64,000 nucleotides of DNA from positions 1,054,001 to 1,118,000 of the forward strand of contig NZ_JAUFPR010000001.1 of assembly GCF_030409325.1 (NCBI RefSeq). The letters run 5' to 3'. The notes beneath the pieces are model-generated. The model searched no databases. It was not told the origin of the DNA and saw only the letters and a list, made by a program, of their open reading frames with translations. This document shows, piece by piece, positions 11,325 to 19,059 of the stretch; within the stretch, counting starts at the first letter, position 1; every line of letters begins with the position of its first letter. The stretch is from Mucilaginibacter aquaedulcis (lineage in GTDB: Bacteria; Bacteroidota; Bacteroidia; Sphingobacteriales; Sphingobacteriaceae). The translations under genes were made by a program, and so were the position numbers.

Positions 11325-11351
11325 TGTGGATAAAAATGAGGTTGTGGATAG
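11325..11351 (-). promoter_or_regulatory. Pair of DnaA-box-like sites upstream of gyrB
   Basis: On the minus strand, 11325-11333 reads TTATCCACA, the exact DnaA box consensus, and 11343-11351 reads CTATCCACA, one base different. Both have the same orientation with starts 18 bases apart. They lie 30-60 bases upstream of the candidate gyrB -7 element, in A+T-rich DNA. DnaA control of gyrB, or part of an origin region, are both possible. Confidence 0.45.
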
Positions 11352-11457
11352 ATATAAACTACACAACATTACATATGATTTTAAACACCTATAGTGCTTT
11401 TTAATTTGTGAGCATACCTCATATGCACATCTCATTAGGATACTTGTAATGAAAGTT

Positions 11458-11465
11458 TATCTTTG
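11458..11465 (+). promoter_or_regulatory. Candidate -7 element for the OmpH-like gene
   Basis: TATCTTTG fits TAnnTTTG. A TTG lies upstream at 11444-11446 but only 11 bases away, shorter than the usual 17-23. A start here would give a leader of about 140 bases. Confidence 0.3.
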
Positions 11466-11614
11466 TCAAAATTTTTACTTAATAACGATAATTCTGCGTG
11501 TACTGACGTTTAAAACGCTATTATTGCAGGTAAGAGCTTGATAAGAAACAAAAACAGCAGCATGATTATCATGCGCTGGCTAACATAAACAAACGAAAAA
11601 AATCAATTAATTAG

Positions 11615-12211
11615 ATGAAAACTACGGCTTCAATTTTAACAAAATTCACATTAGGGATATTAATTGCCGGAAGCATAGCCGCCTGCAACCAAAATAAAAC
11701 TGCCGACAAACCTGCTTCTGCTGCCGCTGCTCCAAGTGGTGATAAAGAAACCATTGTGTATGTAAACTCTGATAGTTTATTAAACAAATACGACTATTTT
11801 AAAGATATGTCAAAACGTTTGGAAGACAAAGGCAAAGCCTCACAAAGCGATCTGCAGGCTAAAGGCCAGGCTTTTCAGCGTGAGGTTGCTGAATATCAGA
11901 AAAACGCGGCTACTTTACCTGCCGATCAGCGCCAGACTACCGAGCAGCGCCTGCAACGTAAACAACAGGAACTGCAAGGCTATTCACAAAATGCCAATGC
12001 CGAGTTTCAAAATGCTCAGGCAAGTGAAAACACTAAGCTGTATGATAAAATTGCCGATTTTACAAAAGGTTACGCTAAAGAAAAAGGCTACAAACTGGTG
12101 TTAACCTATTCAAAAGCAAACCCAACTGTATTATATGGTGATGCATCACTGGATGTTACTGCCGATGTGGTTAAACGCCTGAACGAAGCTTACGCTAAGG
12201 ACAAAAAATAA
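11615..12211 (+). CDS. OmpH/Skp-like lipoprotein
   Basis: 198 residues. The N-terminus is a lipoprotein signal (lipobox IAAC, cysteine 24) followed by an Ala/Ser/Pro linker. The body fits the OmpH/Skp family: a short strand IVYVNSDSLLNKYD, then long Gln/Lys/Glu-rich helices (about residues 65-160) that form the coiled-coil tentacles, then a closing strand KLVLTYS. Skp-type chaperones hold unfolded outer-membrane proteins in the periplasm; the lipidated Bacteroidota versions are assumed to act similarly while membrane-tethered. Transcription appears monocistronic, with a strong terminator downstream. Confidence 0.85.
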   Translation: MKTTASILTKFTLGILIAGSIAACNQNKTADKPASAAAAPSGDKETIVYVNSDSLLNKYDYFKDMSKRLEDKGKASQSDLQAKGQAFQREVAEYQKNAATLPADQRQTTEQRLQRKQQELQGYSQNANAEFQNAQASENTKLYDKIADFTKGYAKEKGYKLVLTYSKANPTVLYGDASLDVTADVVKRLNEAYAKDKK

Positions 12212-12253
12212 GATTACAGTCTTTAATAAAAATCATAAAATATTAACAGGTAA

Positions 12254-12280
12254 AACCTCAACTAATCGTTGAGGTTTTTT
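12254..12280 (+). terminator. Intrinsic terminator of the OmpH-like gene
   Basis: Stem AACCTCAAC (12254-12262) with GTTGAGGTT (12268-12276), 5-base loop, then a T run to 12280. It ends only 14 bases before the next gene's ATG. Confidence 0.88.
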
Positions 12281-12293
12281 AATTTAGTGCAAT

Positions 12294-12773
12294 ATGGAAA
12301 ACACAGCACACGAAAAATTTATGCGGATAGCTATTGAACTATCCGAATACAATGTAAAGCAGGGCACAGGCGGCCCCTTTGGTGCTGTAATAGTTAAGGA
12401 TGGCATGATTGTGGCGCGCAGCGCCAACCGTGTGGTACCTACGAATGACCCAACTGCACATGCGGAAGTTTCTGTAATACGCCTGGCTTGCCAGGAACTG
12501 GAAACGTATGACCTTACAGGCTGTGAAATTTATACCAGCTGCGAACCCTGCCCTATGTGCCTGGGAGCAATTTACTGGGCCCGTATTGATAAGGTGTACT
12601 ATGCTAATACTAAAGCCGATGCCGCAGCCATTGGTTTTGACGACCATTTTATTTATGACGAGATTGATAAAAAAATGGAAAGCCGTAAACTATCTTTTGT
12701 ACAATTGCTCCGTACCGAAGCCCTTTCGGCATTTAAGCTATGGGAAACAACAGAAAATAAAACAGATTACTGA
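12294..12773 (+). CDS. guaD: Guanine deaminase (CDA-fold nucleoside/base deaminase)
   Basis: 159 residues, cytidine-deaminase fold. Zinc and catalytic motifs are visible: HAE at residues 56-58 (zinc His and proton-shuttle Glu) and PCPMC at 85-89 (two zinc cysteines). GGPFGAVIVKDG near the start, the phrase NDPTAHAEV, and AIYWAR plus GFDDHFIYDEID later are distinctive of the small guanine deaminase of Bacillus type rather than of tRNA adenosine deaminase TadA. The reaction is guanine to xanthine plus ammonia, in the cytoplasm, for purine salvage. It starts just after the preceding terminator, so its promoter must overlap that hairpin or transcription arises by read-through. Confidence 0.88.
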   Translation: MENTAHEKFMRIAIELSEYNVKQGTGGPFGAVIVKDGMIVARSANRVVPTNDPTAHAEVSVIRLACQELETYDLTGCEIYTSCEPCPMCLGAIYWARIDKVYYANTKADAAAIGFDDHFIYDEIDKKMESRKLSFVQLLRTEALSAFKLWETTENKTDY

Positions 12774-12786
12774 TATAATGTAAAAC

Positions 12787-12825
12787 TGTATTGTTATCCT
12801 TGCTGAGTCGAAGGATAACAATACA
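12787..12825. terminator. Bidirectional hairpin between convergent guaD and S4 gene
   Basis: A perfect 15-bp stem (12787-12801 with 12811-12825) and 9-base loop exactly fill the gap between the two converging genes. There is no long T run on either side, so termination would rely on stem strength. Confidence 0.7.
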
Positions 12826-12828
12826 TCC

Positions 12829-13248
12829 CTATTCGCTTTCGCCCTCTTCTTGTTTTTTATCAAAAAAATCATCCTTTAGGTCATCAATTTCCCGGCGGTC
12901 ACGTTTTGTGGGGCGGCCTGTACCACGGTCGCGCTTTAAAATGGGTGCGTGAAACATTGACTTAAATGCAGGCGTTTGTTCCACAGGGGTTATATCTAAA
13001 TAAAACTCTACCGCTTTTTTGGCATCCACCCTATTTTCAAGCAGGCCGGTAACCCTGATCACTCTTCTATCAGGTCCTTTCGATACCTGGTAGGTTTCGC
13101 CGATCTTCACTTCGTGCGATGCCTTGATATTTTTACTATCCAGTTTCACACGCCCGGCTTTGCAGGCATCAGATGCCAGCGTACGGGTTTTAAAAAGCCT
13201 GATGGCCCATAGGTATTTATCTATTCTGAGTTTCTCTTTTTCGGGCAT
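12829..13248 (-). CDS. S4-domain RNA-binding protein, Hsp15-like
   Basis: 139 residues. Residues 5-60 form an S4 RNA-binding domain (LRIDKYLWAIRLFKTRTLA, then CKAGRVKLD), followed by a small beta extension and a very basic tail rich in Arg/Lys/Asp. Domain order and length fit the ribosome-associated heat-shock protein Hsp15 (HslR), which binds 50S subunits carrying a stalled nascent chain and aids their recycling. No membrane segment. It is monocistronic and convergent with guaD. Confidence 0.82.
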   Translation of the reverse strand: MPEKEKLRIDKYLWAIRLFKTRTLASDACKAGRVKLDSKNIKASHEVKIGETYQVSKGPDRRVIRVTGLLENRVDAKKAVEFYLDITPVEQTPAFKSMFHAPILKRDRGTGRPTKRDRREIDDLKDDFFDKKQEEGESE

Positions 13249-13461
13249 GAAGGCAAAATTAAGAAATCCTTAACATTAATAAATATCCCTTTCGTAAACT
13301 AAACATATATAGCCCAACCGCTTAATAATTTGATAACCTAAACTTCGCGTTATCTAAAAGCTGCCATCCTACATTTAACTCCAGACAATGAGCCCGGTAG
13401 CCGGTGCTGTATTCATTAACCTAAATAAAAAACTTTACACAGCAATTTAATTCAATACCAA

Positions 13462-14898
13462 ATGAATGAAATTTTAAAACAGAAAGCAGCAGGAATTAAA
13501 TTATTGATAACCGATTGCGATGGTGTGTTAACAGACGCAGGTGTTTACTATGGTAATGAAGGCGAAGACCTTAAAAGATTCAATATGCGCGATGGCATGG
13601 GTGTAGAACGGTTGCGTAAATATGCAGGCGTTGATACTGCCATTATCACCGGCGAATTTTCACCTTCGATAGTAAAACGGGCCGAAAAACTGCAGATAAT
13701 TGAACTGCATTTAGGAATAAAAGATAAGGTATCTGTCTTTAAAGAGATCTGCGACCGCCTGAGTTTGGAGCCGGCACAAATAGCCTATATCGGCGATGAT
13801 TATAATGACCTTGAGGTAATGAAACTGGCCGGTTTAACCGCCTGCCCTGCCGATGCCCTGCCCATCATAAAAAACATAGCTGATATGGTTTGTTCGCTTA
13901 AAGGCGGCGAAGGTTGTTTCCGCGAATTTGCCGAATTGATCATTGATGCCAAAAACAATACATTTACTGCAAACGGGCAAAATGGCACCATCACCCTGAA
14001 TAACGGGCGTGTAATTGGTAAAGGTCATCCAAGCTATATTATAGCTGAAATTGGCATTAACCATAACGGATCATTGGAAACCGCCAAAAAACTGATTGAT
14101 GAAGCGGTGGCCGCAAAAGCCGACGCCGTAAAGTTTCAGAAAAGAACACCGGAAATTTGTGTACCCAAAGATCAGTGGGAACTAATGAGAGATACCCCAT
14201 GGGGCCGAATATCATACATTGATTATAAACGTAAAACAGAATTTGGTATAGCCGAATATGCTACCATTGACCAATACTGTAAAAAACTGGGGATAGACTG
14301 GTTTGTATCGGCCTGGGACGCACCATCAGTTGATTTTATGGAACAGTTTGATACCGTGTTGTACAAACTGGCTTCAGCATCATTAACCGATTTTGAACTG
14401 ATCCAGCGCATCCTGGAAACAGGCAAACCGCTGATGCTGTCAACCGGTATGTCAACCATCAAGGAGATAGAAACCACTATGGATTATATATATGCCTTTG
14501 ATGCTAACTATCCGTTGTTCATAGCACACTCTACCTCTGCCTATCCGTGCATTCCGCAGGAGTTGAATTTAAAAATGATCCAAACGCTCGAAGCTAAATA
14601 TCCGGGTATACCTGTTGGTTATTCGGGTCACGAAACCGGTTTGGCCACTACTGTAGCTGCCGTTACCATGGGCGCTACCTTTGTTGAGCGTCACTTTACG
14701 CTTGACAGGGCCATGTGGGGATCTGACCATGCTGCATCTGTTGAACCGCAAGGCCTGCAACGCCTGGTACGCGACATCAGGGATGTGGAAACAGCTATGG
14801 GCGATGGGCTTAAAAAAGTTTACGAATCTGAGCTGGCTCCCATGAAAAGGCTGCGCGTAAACATCAGCGATGAGTATAAAGAAAAGCCAATGGCTTAA
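13462..14898 (+). CDS. Fused HAD phosphatase (KdsC-like) and NeuB-type nonulosonate synthase
   Basis: 478 residues, two enzymes in one chain. Residues 1-165 are a C0-type HAD phosphatase like KdsC or nonulosonate-9-phosphate phosphatase: nucleophile motif DCDGVLTDAG (18-27), Lys in LGIKDK (84-89), and GDDYND (111-116). Residues 180-478 are a NeuB TIM barrel: IAEIGINHNGS (194-204), DAVKFQKR (221-228), GYSGHE and HFTLDRAMWGSDHAASVEP near the end. NeuB condenses phosphoenolpyruvate with an N-acylmannosamine or mannose (or its 6-phosphate) to a nine-carbon acid; the attached phosphatase suggests a 9-phosphate intermediate, as in Neu5Ac or KDN synthesis. The C-terminal SAF (antifreeze-like) domain of most NeuB proteins is absent. 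No CMP-sugar synthetase is nearby. Exact substrate unknown. Confidence 0.85.
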   Translation: MNEILKQKAAGIKLLITDCDGVLTDAGVYYGNEGEDLKRFNMRDGMGVERLRKYAGVDTAIITGEFSPSIVKRAEKLQIIELHLGIKDKVSVFKEICDRLSLEPAQIAYIGDDYNDLEVMKLAGLTACPADALPIIKNIADMVCSLKGGEGCFREFAELIIDAKNNTFTANGQNGTITLNNGRVIGKGHPSYIIAEIGINHNGSLETAKKLIDEAVAAKADAVKFQKRTPEICVPKDQWELMRDTPWGRISYIDYKRKTEFGIAEYATIDQYCKKLGIDWFVSAWDAPSVDFMEQFDTVLYKLASASLTDFELIQRILETGKPLMLSTGMSTIKEIETTMDYIYAFDANYPLFIAHSTSAYPCIPQELNLKMIQTLEAKYPGIPVGYSGHETGLATTVAAVTMGATFVERHFTLDRAMWGSDHAASVEPQGLQRLVRDIRDVETAMGDGLKKVYESELAPMKRLRVNISDEYKEKPMA

Positions 14899-14922
14899 TC
14901 AGCAATATAGCTTTTTATTATT

Positions 14923-14955
14923 AAAAAAGCCTGCAGATCAACATCTGCAGGCTTT
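14923..14955. terminator. Bidirectional terminator between the HAD-NeuB gene and the HTH gene
   Basis: A perfect 13-bp stem (14926-14938 with 14943-14955) with a 4-base loop. A six-A run before it (six T on the minus strand) and TTT at its right end let it serve both converging genes. Confidence 0.88.
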
Positions 14956-14961
14956 ACTGTT

Positions 14962-15363
14962 TTAAGCTTTTACTATGCCTTCCAGCCCGGCAGTGTTAAA
15001 ATGCTGATCCATTTTTGAGTAGGTTAACAACATTTTATTGTATTGTTCAAGCAGTGATATATACCTGTCTTTCCATACATGATGGGTTGGCAGCTCCCAA
15101 AATATGGGGTCGTTGCTTTCAGGTTCCTTATATGTACTTGTTTCTTTGAAATCTTCTTTTGTAAAAAGGTTCGGAAACTCAACAGAAAAATCGTGTTTCA
15201 GGATCATGCCAATCCTGTAAATTATTTCCGTTTTTAAATATTTCTGATTAAACCAGTTATAAACCGTTCTGCGGTTAACGTGTGTAACTCTTGCAATTTC
15301 ACTGATGCTGTAACCTTTTTTTCTGATTAACATCTCCAGAATATGTCCATTATGATTTTCCAT
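14962..15363 (-). CDS. Helix-turn-helix DNA-binding protein
   Basis: 133 residues. Residues 8-55 hold a helix-turn-helix: GYSISEIARVTHVNRRTVYNW, with the second helix carrying the Arg-rich recognition segment. The rest has no recognised sensor domain and ends in a Tyr/Met/Gln-rich helix that could dimerise. It lies 70 bases downstream of the UpxY-type antiterminator on the same strand, with a terminator right behind it, so the two are likely co-transcribed and may act in one regulatory unit. Target genes are unknown. An XRE-like repressor or a Hin-type HTH are both possible readings. Confidence 0.7.
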   Translation of the reverse strand: MENHNGHILEMLIRKKGYSISEIARVTHVNRRTVYNWFNQKYLKTEIIYRIGMILKHDFSVEFPNLFTKEDFKETSTYKEPESNDPIFWELPTHHVWKDRYISLLEQYNKMLLTYSKMDQHFNTAGLEGIVKA

Positions 15364-15432
15364 AACTATATTTTTTAGGGGAATGGATTATTAAACCGTT
15401 CTTATTAAATATCTATACTAAGTATGTTCTGC

Positions 15433-15954
15433 TTAAGCAAAACTCATGGTGGTTTTATCGGTATCAACTACCAATGCGCAATTAAGCTCCTTCATCATCA
15501 GTACAACTGATTTTCCGTTGATCTTAATTACTTCGCCCTGCCAGTCAAGGAGTAAGCCACCTTCTATCTTCATAGTATCCCCTACTTTAATGCGGGGAAG
15601 GCTAACCGCCTCGATATTGTCATGGCTGCTGATCAGCGTTTTAATGCGTTCTATTTCCGCATTATCAACCGATGCCGTTTTGCCGCAGTGCTGTACAAAG
15701 TTTACAACACCGGGAGTTTGCCTAACGCTAAGCTGCTGCTTCAGGTCGGCCATAACAAATAAGTAAGAACTGAATAAAGGAAGTTCAACCACTTTCATTC
15801 TGTCGGCCCATCGCCGCTTGGTTTTAATGGTTGGGCAAAAAGAGTTGATATTCTGAGTTCTCAGGTGTTCATCAACCTTTTTTTCCCAGCGAGATCTGGT
15901 GTAAACCACCATCCACTGAGATTTGTCATTTTGAGTTTGTGTGAAGTTTTTCAT
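15433..15954 (-). CDS. UpxY-type NusG-family transcription antiterminator
   Basis: 173 residues. The N-terminal NGN domain has WMVVYTRSRWEKKVDEHL (about 14-31) and PLFSSYLFV (59-67), the typical specialised-NusG pattern; a KOW-like segment follows (GDTMKIEGGLLLDWQGEVIK, about 123-142). Specialised NusG paralogues of the UpxY/RfaH group let RNA polymerase read through long polysaccharide operons, usually by acting in the untranslated leader. Here the gene is not at the head of an operon of that kind: it is divergent from dapD and about 10 kb from the first flippase gene, with only a small HTH gene behind it. It may act in trans on the exopolysaccharide loci. Confidence 0.82.
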   Translation of the reverse strand: MKNFTQTQNDKSQWMVVYTRSRWEKKVDEHLRTQNINSFCPTIKTKRRWADRMKVVELPLFSSYLFVMADLKQQLSVRQTPGVVNFVQHCGKTASVDNAEIERIKTLISSHDNIEAVSLPRIKVGDTMKIEGGLLLDWQGEVIKINGKSVVLMMKELNCALVVDTDKTTMSFA

Positions 15955-16433
15955 TATAATTAAAGTGAGAGTTATTTAATGATACTTAATCACCGGTAAC
16001 ACACTATAAAAAAGAGTGTTATCTATCTTGGTTATAATCCTGCACGCGGTTGAAAACAGCAAGAGGATTATTGGAGTTTTAGTAGTTGCATTTTTCCATA
16101 TAGCGCCGAATAAAGGTTATCAAATAAGTGTTACAAATGTGAGAATTAGGTGTGATGTAAAGATAAATTACACATCCTTAGCATATTACTCGTTAAAGTT
16201 CAAATTTCGGCTGCTAAGGCTCATAAAACATATTAATGAATATTTCATGAACAATTCTGGATTTAATATGGGGTATGGTTACCGTTCCTTAATAATAAGG
16301 TGTAATAATACATGTGGGAGCAATTTCACAGCTAAAAGGTAATAGGGCAAGGTATAACTTGTGCACACATTCAGTATATTCAAAGTAATTCTCCTTAAAA
16401 TTCCTTTAATTTGCCAAAAGTTTAATTTTACCA
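15955..16433. other. Divergent intergenic region UpxY-type gene / dapD with inverted repeats
   Basis: 479 bases without a convincing gene. Short perfect inverted repeats lie at 16034-16041/16064-16071 (ATAATCCT/AGGATTAT) and 16176-16182/16213-16219 (CCTTAGC/GCTAAGG); an imperfect one flanks 15998-16022. If transcribed leftward they would give the antiterminator gene a long structured leader. An open frame at 16016-16342 lacks any credible start or family and I do not count it. Confidence 0.4.
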
Positions 16434-17249
16434 ATGCAAGATCTTAAAAAACTGATTGAAGATGCCTGGGAAGACAGGAATCTGCTGAACTATAATGAAT
16501 ATACTACCGCCATTGAAACCGTTATTGACCGGTTGGATAGGGGTGAGATACGTGTAGCCGAGCCAATTGGCACTCGCTGGCATGTAAACGAGTGGATCAA
16601 AAAAGCAGTAGTACTATACTTCCCAACCCGCCAGATGGAAGAAATTAAAGTTGGCCCCTTTGTATTTCATGATAAAATGAAATTGAAAACCAACTATAAA
16701 GCAACCGGTGTACGCGTTGTACCTCACGGAATTGCCCGTTACGGCGCTCACCTTGCAAAAGGAGTAATCATGATGCCATCATACGTAAACATTGGTGCTT
16801 ATGTTGATGAAGGTACTATGGTTGATACCTGGGCTACCGTTGGTTCATGCGCGCAAATTGGCAAGCATGTGCACTTAAGTGGTGGTGTTGGTATTGGCGG
16901 TGTGCTTGAGCCTCTGCAGGCTGCTCCGGTTATTATTGAAGATAACTGTTTCCTTGGTTCACGTGCAATTGTGGTTGAGGGTGTGCATGTTGAGCACGAA
17001 GCAGTATTGGGCGCTAACGTGGTTTTAACTGCATCAACTAAAATTATTGATGTAACTGGTTCAACCCCGGTTGAATATAAAGGTCGTGTACCTGCCCGTT
17101 CGGTAGTTATCCCGGGTTCATATACCAAAAAATTCCCGGCTGGTGATTTCCAGGTGCCTTGTGCTCTAATCATTGGTACCCGTAAAGAATCAACCGATAA
17201 AAAAACATCATTGAACGACGCTCTGCGCGATAACAACGTAGCTGTTTAA
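16434..17249 (+). CDS. dapD: 2,3,4,5-tetrahydropyridine-2,6-dicarboxylate N-succinyltransferase
   Basis: 271 residues, the family's usual length. It transfers succinyl from succinyl-CoA to tetrahydrodipicolinate in the succinylase branch of lysine and meso-diaminopimelate synthesis. The N-terminal helical domain is followed by left-handed beta-helix hexapeptides (VNIGAYVDEGTMVDTWATVG, then GKHVHLSGGVGIGG near residues 142-158), the most characteristic part of DapD. Cytoplasmic trimer by family. Other dap genes are not nearby. A candidate promoter resembling the consensus precedes it, but I could not find a clean match. Confidence 0.95.
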   Translation: MQDLKKLIEDAWEDRNLLNYNEYTTAIETVIDRLDRGEIRVAEPIGTRWHVNEWIKKAVVLYFPTRQMEEIKVGPFVFHDKMKLKTNYKATGVRVVPHGIARYGAHLAKGVIMMPSYVNIGAYVDEGTMVDTWATVGSCAQIGKHVHLSGGVGIGGVLEPLQAAPVIIEDNCFLGSRAIVVEGVHVEHEAVLGANVVLTASTKIIDVTGSTPVEYKGRVPARSVVIPGSYTKKFPAGDFQVPCALIIGTRKESTDKKTSLNDALRDNNVAV

Positions 17250-17251
17250 AT

Positions 17252-17333
17252 AAGTTTTGAGTAGTGGGTTATGAATGGTGAGTATTTGAAAAACTTACAA
17301 CTCATAACTAACTACTCATAACTCAAAACTCAA
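17252..17333. repeat. Low-complexity imperfect inverted repeat between dapD and the GT9 gene
   Basis: The whole gap is made of recombined short words such as ACTCATAAC, ACTACTCATAAC and CTCAAAACTCA. The left half contains their reverse complements (TTTTGAGTAGT, GGTTATGA), so it can fold back imperfectly. Similar word-like sequence occurs inside tamB (1607-1680) and, in another vocabulary, between cysD and cysN. Confidence 0.5.
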
Positions 17334-17334
17334 G

Positions 17335-18324
17335 ATGAAGATACTGATAAGGCTGCCTAACTGGCTTGGCGATGTAGTGATGAGTACAGCCTTCGTCGCG
17401 GCAGTAAAGCAGCTTTACCCTGATGCTCAAATTGATGTGATCATCAAAAAAGAGCTGAGCAATATGGCTCCGCTCATACCCGGTATCAATCAGGTATACC
17501 CTTTCTCCAAACAAGAATACAACGGACTAACCGGTGTTTACCGTTTCGGCAAAAAACTGCGCCCGCAACACTATGATCTGTTTTTTAATCTGCCGCAGTC
17601 CCTTTCATCATTGGTAATGGCTAAGGCTACATCTGCCAAAAAGCGGATAGGTTTTGGTAAGGAGGGCGGTTTCTTCCTGCTCAGCAATTCTTACAAAAAA
17701 CCGGCTAACCTGCACCGGGTTGATGAATACGTGTCATTATTGGAGCAATTTACCGGTAAAACAATAGCCCATAAGCAGGTAACGCTAAAAGCAGAAAGGA
17801 CTACTCCAAAGCAACCAAACCGGGTCTTAATAAATTTCAACTCCGAAGCCTCGTCCCGGCGCATGCCACTTGATAAAGGACGGGCGCTGCTCAATAAACT
17901 GACCGCTACTTTCAGCAATACCACATTTTGCCTTATTGGATCAACTAAGGAGGCAGTGTTTGTAAGCCAGTTTATCATCGGCTCCGAAAACTCCGACAGG
18001 CTGGAAAATTATGCCGGCAAAACTGACCTGCCAGGCTTATGCAGTTTAATGGCCCAAAGCGCCGCTGTATTAACCACCGATTCGGGTCCGGCACATTTGG
18101 CCAATAGCGTAGGCGCACCTGTTATTGCTTTGTTTGGCGCAGGTAATGAGCACAATACAGCCCCTTATAACAAACAAAATTTAACCATACTGCGTTATGG
18201 TAAACTAACCTGCGAACCGTGTGTACGCAATACCTGCAAACTATACGGCGTTCCTAAATGCATGGAACTGCTGGATGAACTGCAAATTATAAACGCATTA
18301 AGCTTATATATTAACCATGCTTAG
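17335..18324 (+). CDS. Glycosyltransferase family 9 (heptosyltransferase II-like)
   Basis: 329 residues, GT-B fold. The N-terminal motif LIRLPNWLGDVVMST (4-18) and the C-terminal donor-site segment TTDSGPAHLANSVGAPVIALFG (around 247-268) are diagnostic for GT9 ADP-heptose:LPS heptosyltransferases of the WaaF type; three cysteines near the C-terminus (CEPCVRNTC) are also typical of that subgroup. It would add a sugar to the lipopolysaccharide core on the cytoplasmic face of the inner membrane. Whether the donor is really ADP-heptose cannot be told here; no heptose-synthesis genes are in the window. It overlaps the next gene by 8 bases. Confidence 0.85.
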   Translation: MKILIRLPNWLGDVVMSTAFVAAVKQLYPDAQIDVIIKKELSNMAPLIPGINQVYPFSKQEYNGLTGVYRFGKKLRPQHYDLFFNLPQSLSSLVMAKATSAKKRIGFGKEGGFFLLSNSYKKPANLHRVDEYVSLLEQFTGKTIAHKQVTLKAERTTPKQPNRVLINFNSEASSRRMPLDKGRALLNKLTATFSNTTFCLIGSTKEAVFVSQFIIGSENSDRLENYAGKTDLPGLCSLMAQSAAVLTTDSGPAHLANSVGAPVIALFGAGNEHNTAPYNKQNLTILRYGKLTCEPCVRNTCKLYGVPKCMELLDELQIINALSLYINHA

Positions 18325-18883
18325 AGACGAAGTTGCCAAAGCATTTAAAATACTGCAAGAGGGCGGGATAATCCTGTACCCCACCGATACCATTTGGGGC
18401 ATTGGCTGTGATGCCACCAATACCGAAGCTGTGCAAAAGATCTATCGCCTGAAACAGCGCGACGAGGCTAAAAGCATGATCATTTTGCTGGATACCGAAA
18501 ACAAACTGGAAAGCTACGTTCGCGATGTGAACCCGCTGGCTTATGACCTCATAGAATATGCCGAAAATCCGCTGACACTGGTAATGCCAGGCGCCAAAAA
18601 TGTTTCGCCAGCCTTAATAGCTGCCGATGGCAGTATAGGTATCAGGGTAACCGGTAATGACTTTTGTAAGCAACTGATACAAAGGCTGCGCAAGCCATTG
18701 GTATCAACATCCGCCAATATAAGCGGCAAACCATCGCCGCAATACTTTTCGCAAATTGATCAGGAAGTGATTGATGGAGTTGATTATGTGGTTGATATTG
18801 ATCAGCACAGTAAGGAGATCAAAAACCCATCAACCATCATGAAATTATCGCCCGATGGCACATTTGAGTTTCTACGCAGATAG
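18317..18883 (+). CDS. tsaC: L-threonylcarbamoyladenylate synthase (Sua5/YwlC/TsaC)
   Basis: 188 residues, a single YrdC domain without the extra Sua5 C-terminal domain. The motif ILYPTDTIWGIGCDATN (about 19-35) and the downstream KQRDEAKSMIILL stretch form the nucleotide-binding cleft; SANISGKPSP follows near residue 135. The enzyme makes threonylcarbamoyl-AMP from threonine, bicarbonate and ATP, the first step of t6A37 tRNA modification. Its start lies inside the end of the GT9 gene, so the two are translationally linked even though their jobs are unrelated. Confidence 0.93.
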   Translation: MLRDEVAKAFKILQEGGIILYPTDTIWGIGCDATNTEAVQKIYRLKQRDEAKSMIILLDTENKLESYVRDVNPLAYDLIEYAENPLTLVMPGAKNVSPALIAADGSIGIRVTGNDFCKQLIQRLRKPLVSTSANISGKPSPQYFSQIDQEVIDGVDYVVDIDQHSKEIKNPSTIMKLSPDGTFEFLRR

Positions 18884-18969
18884 ATGTGTGAGAACAAGGA
18901 AAAAAGACAAAGGAGCAAAGAGAAAAATCGATATAATCCCTTAATGCGGTAAATCCTGGTTCAGGCAAT

Positions 18970-18997
18970 TTTGTTTTGGAATTTAGCATTACCTTTG
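18970..18997 (+). promoter_or_regulatory. Candidate Bacteroidota promoter for cca
   Basis: TTTG at 18970-18973 and TACCTTTG at 18990-18997, 16 bases apart, fit the TTTG/TAnnTTTG architecture closely. The expected start would give a leader of about 55 bases before the ATG at 19060. Confidence 0.45.
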
Positions 18998-19059
18998 CAC
19001 TTTGTTTTAAAACTTGTTTTAGGATTTAGAACTTAGCGTTTAGTATTTTATCAAACTAC

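Noticed and set aside
16016..16342. 108-codon plus-strand open frame between the UpxY-type gene and dapD
   Set aside because: Weak start, no family resemblance, composition like non-coding A+T-rich DNA, and it contains the inverted repeats of the leader region.
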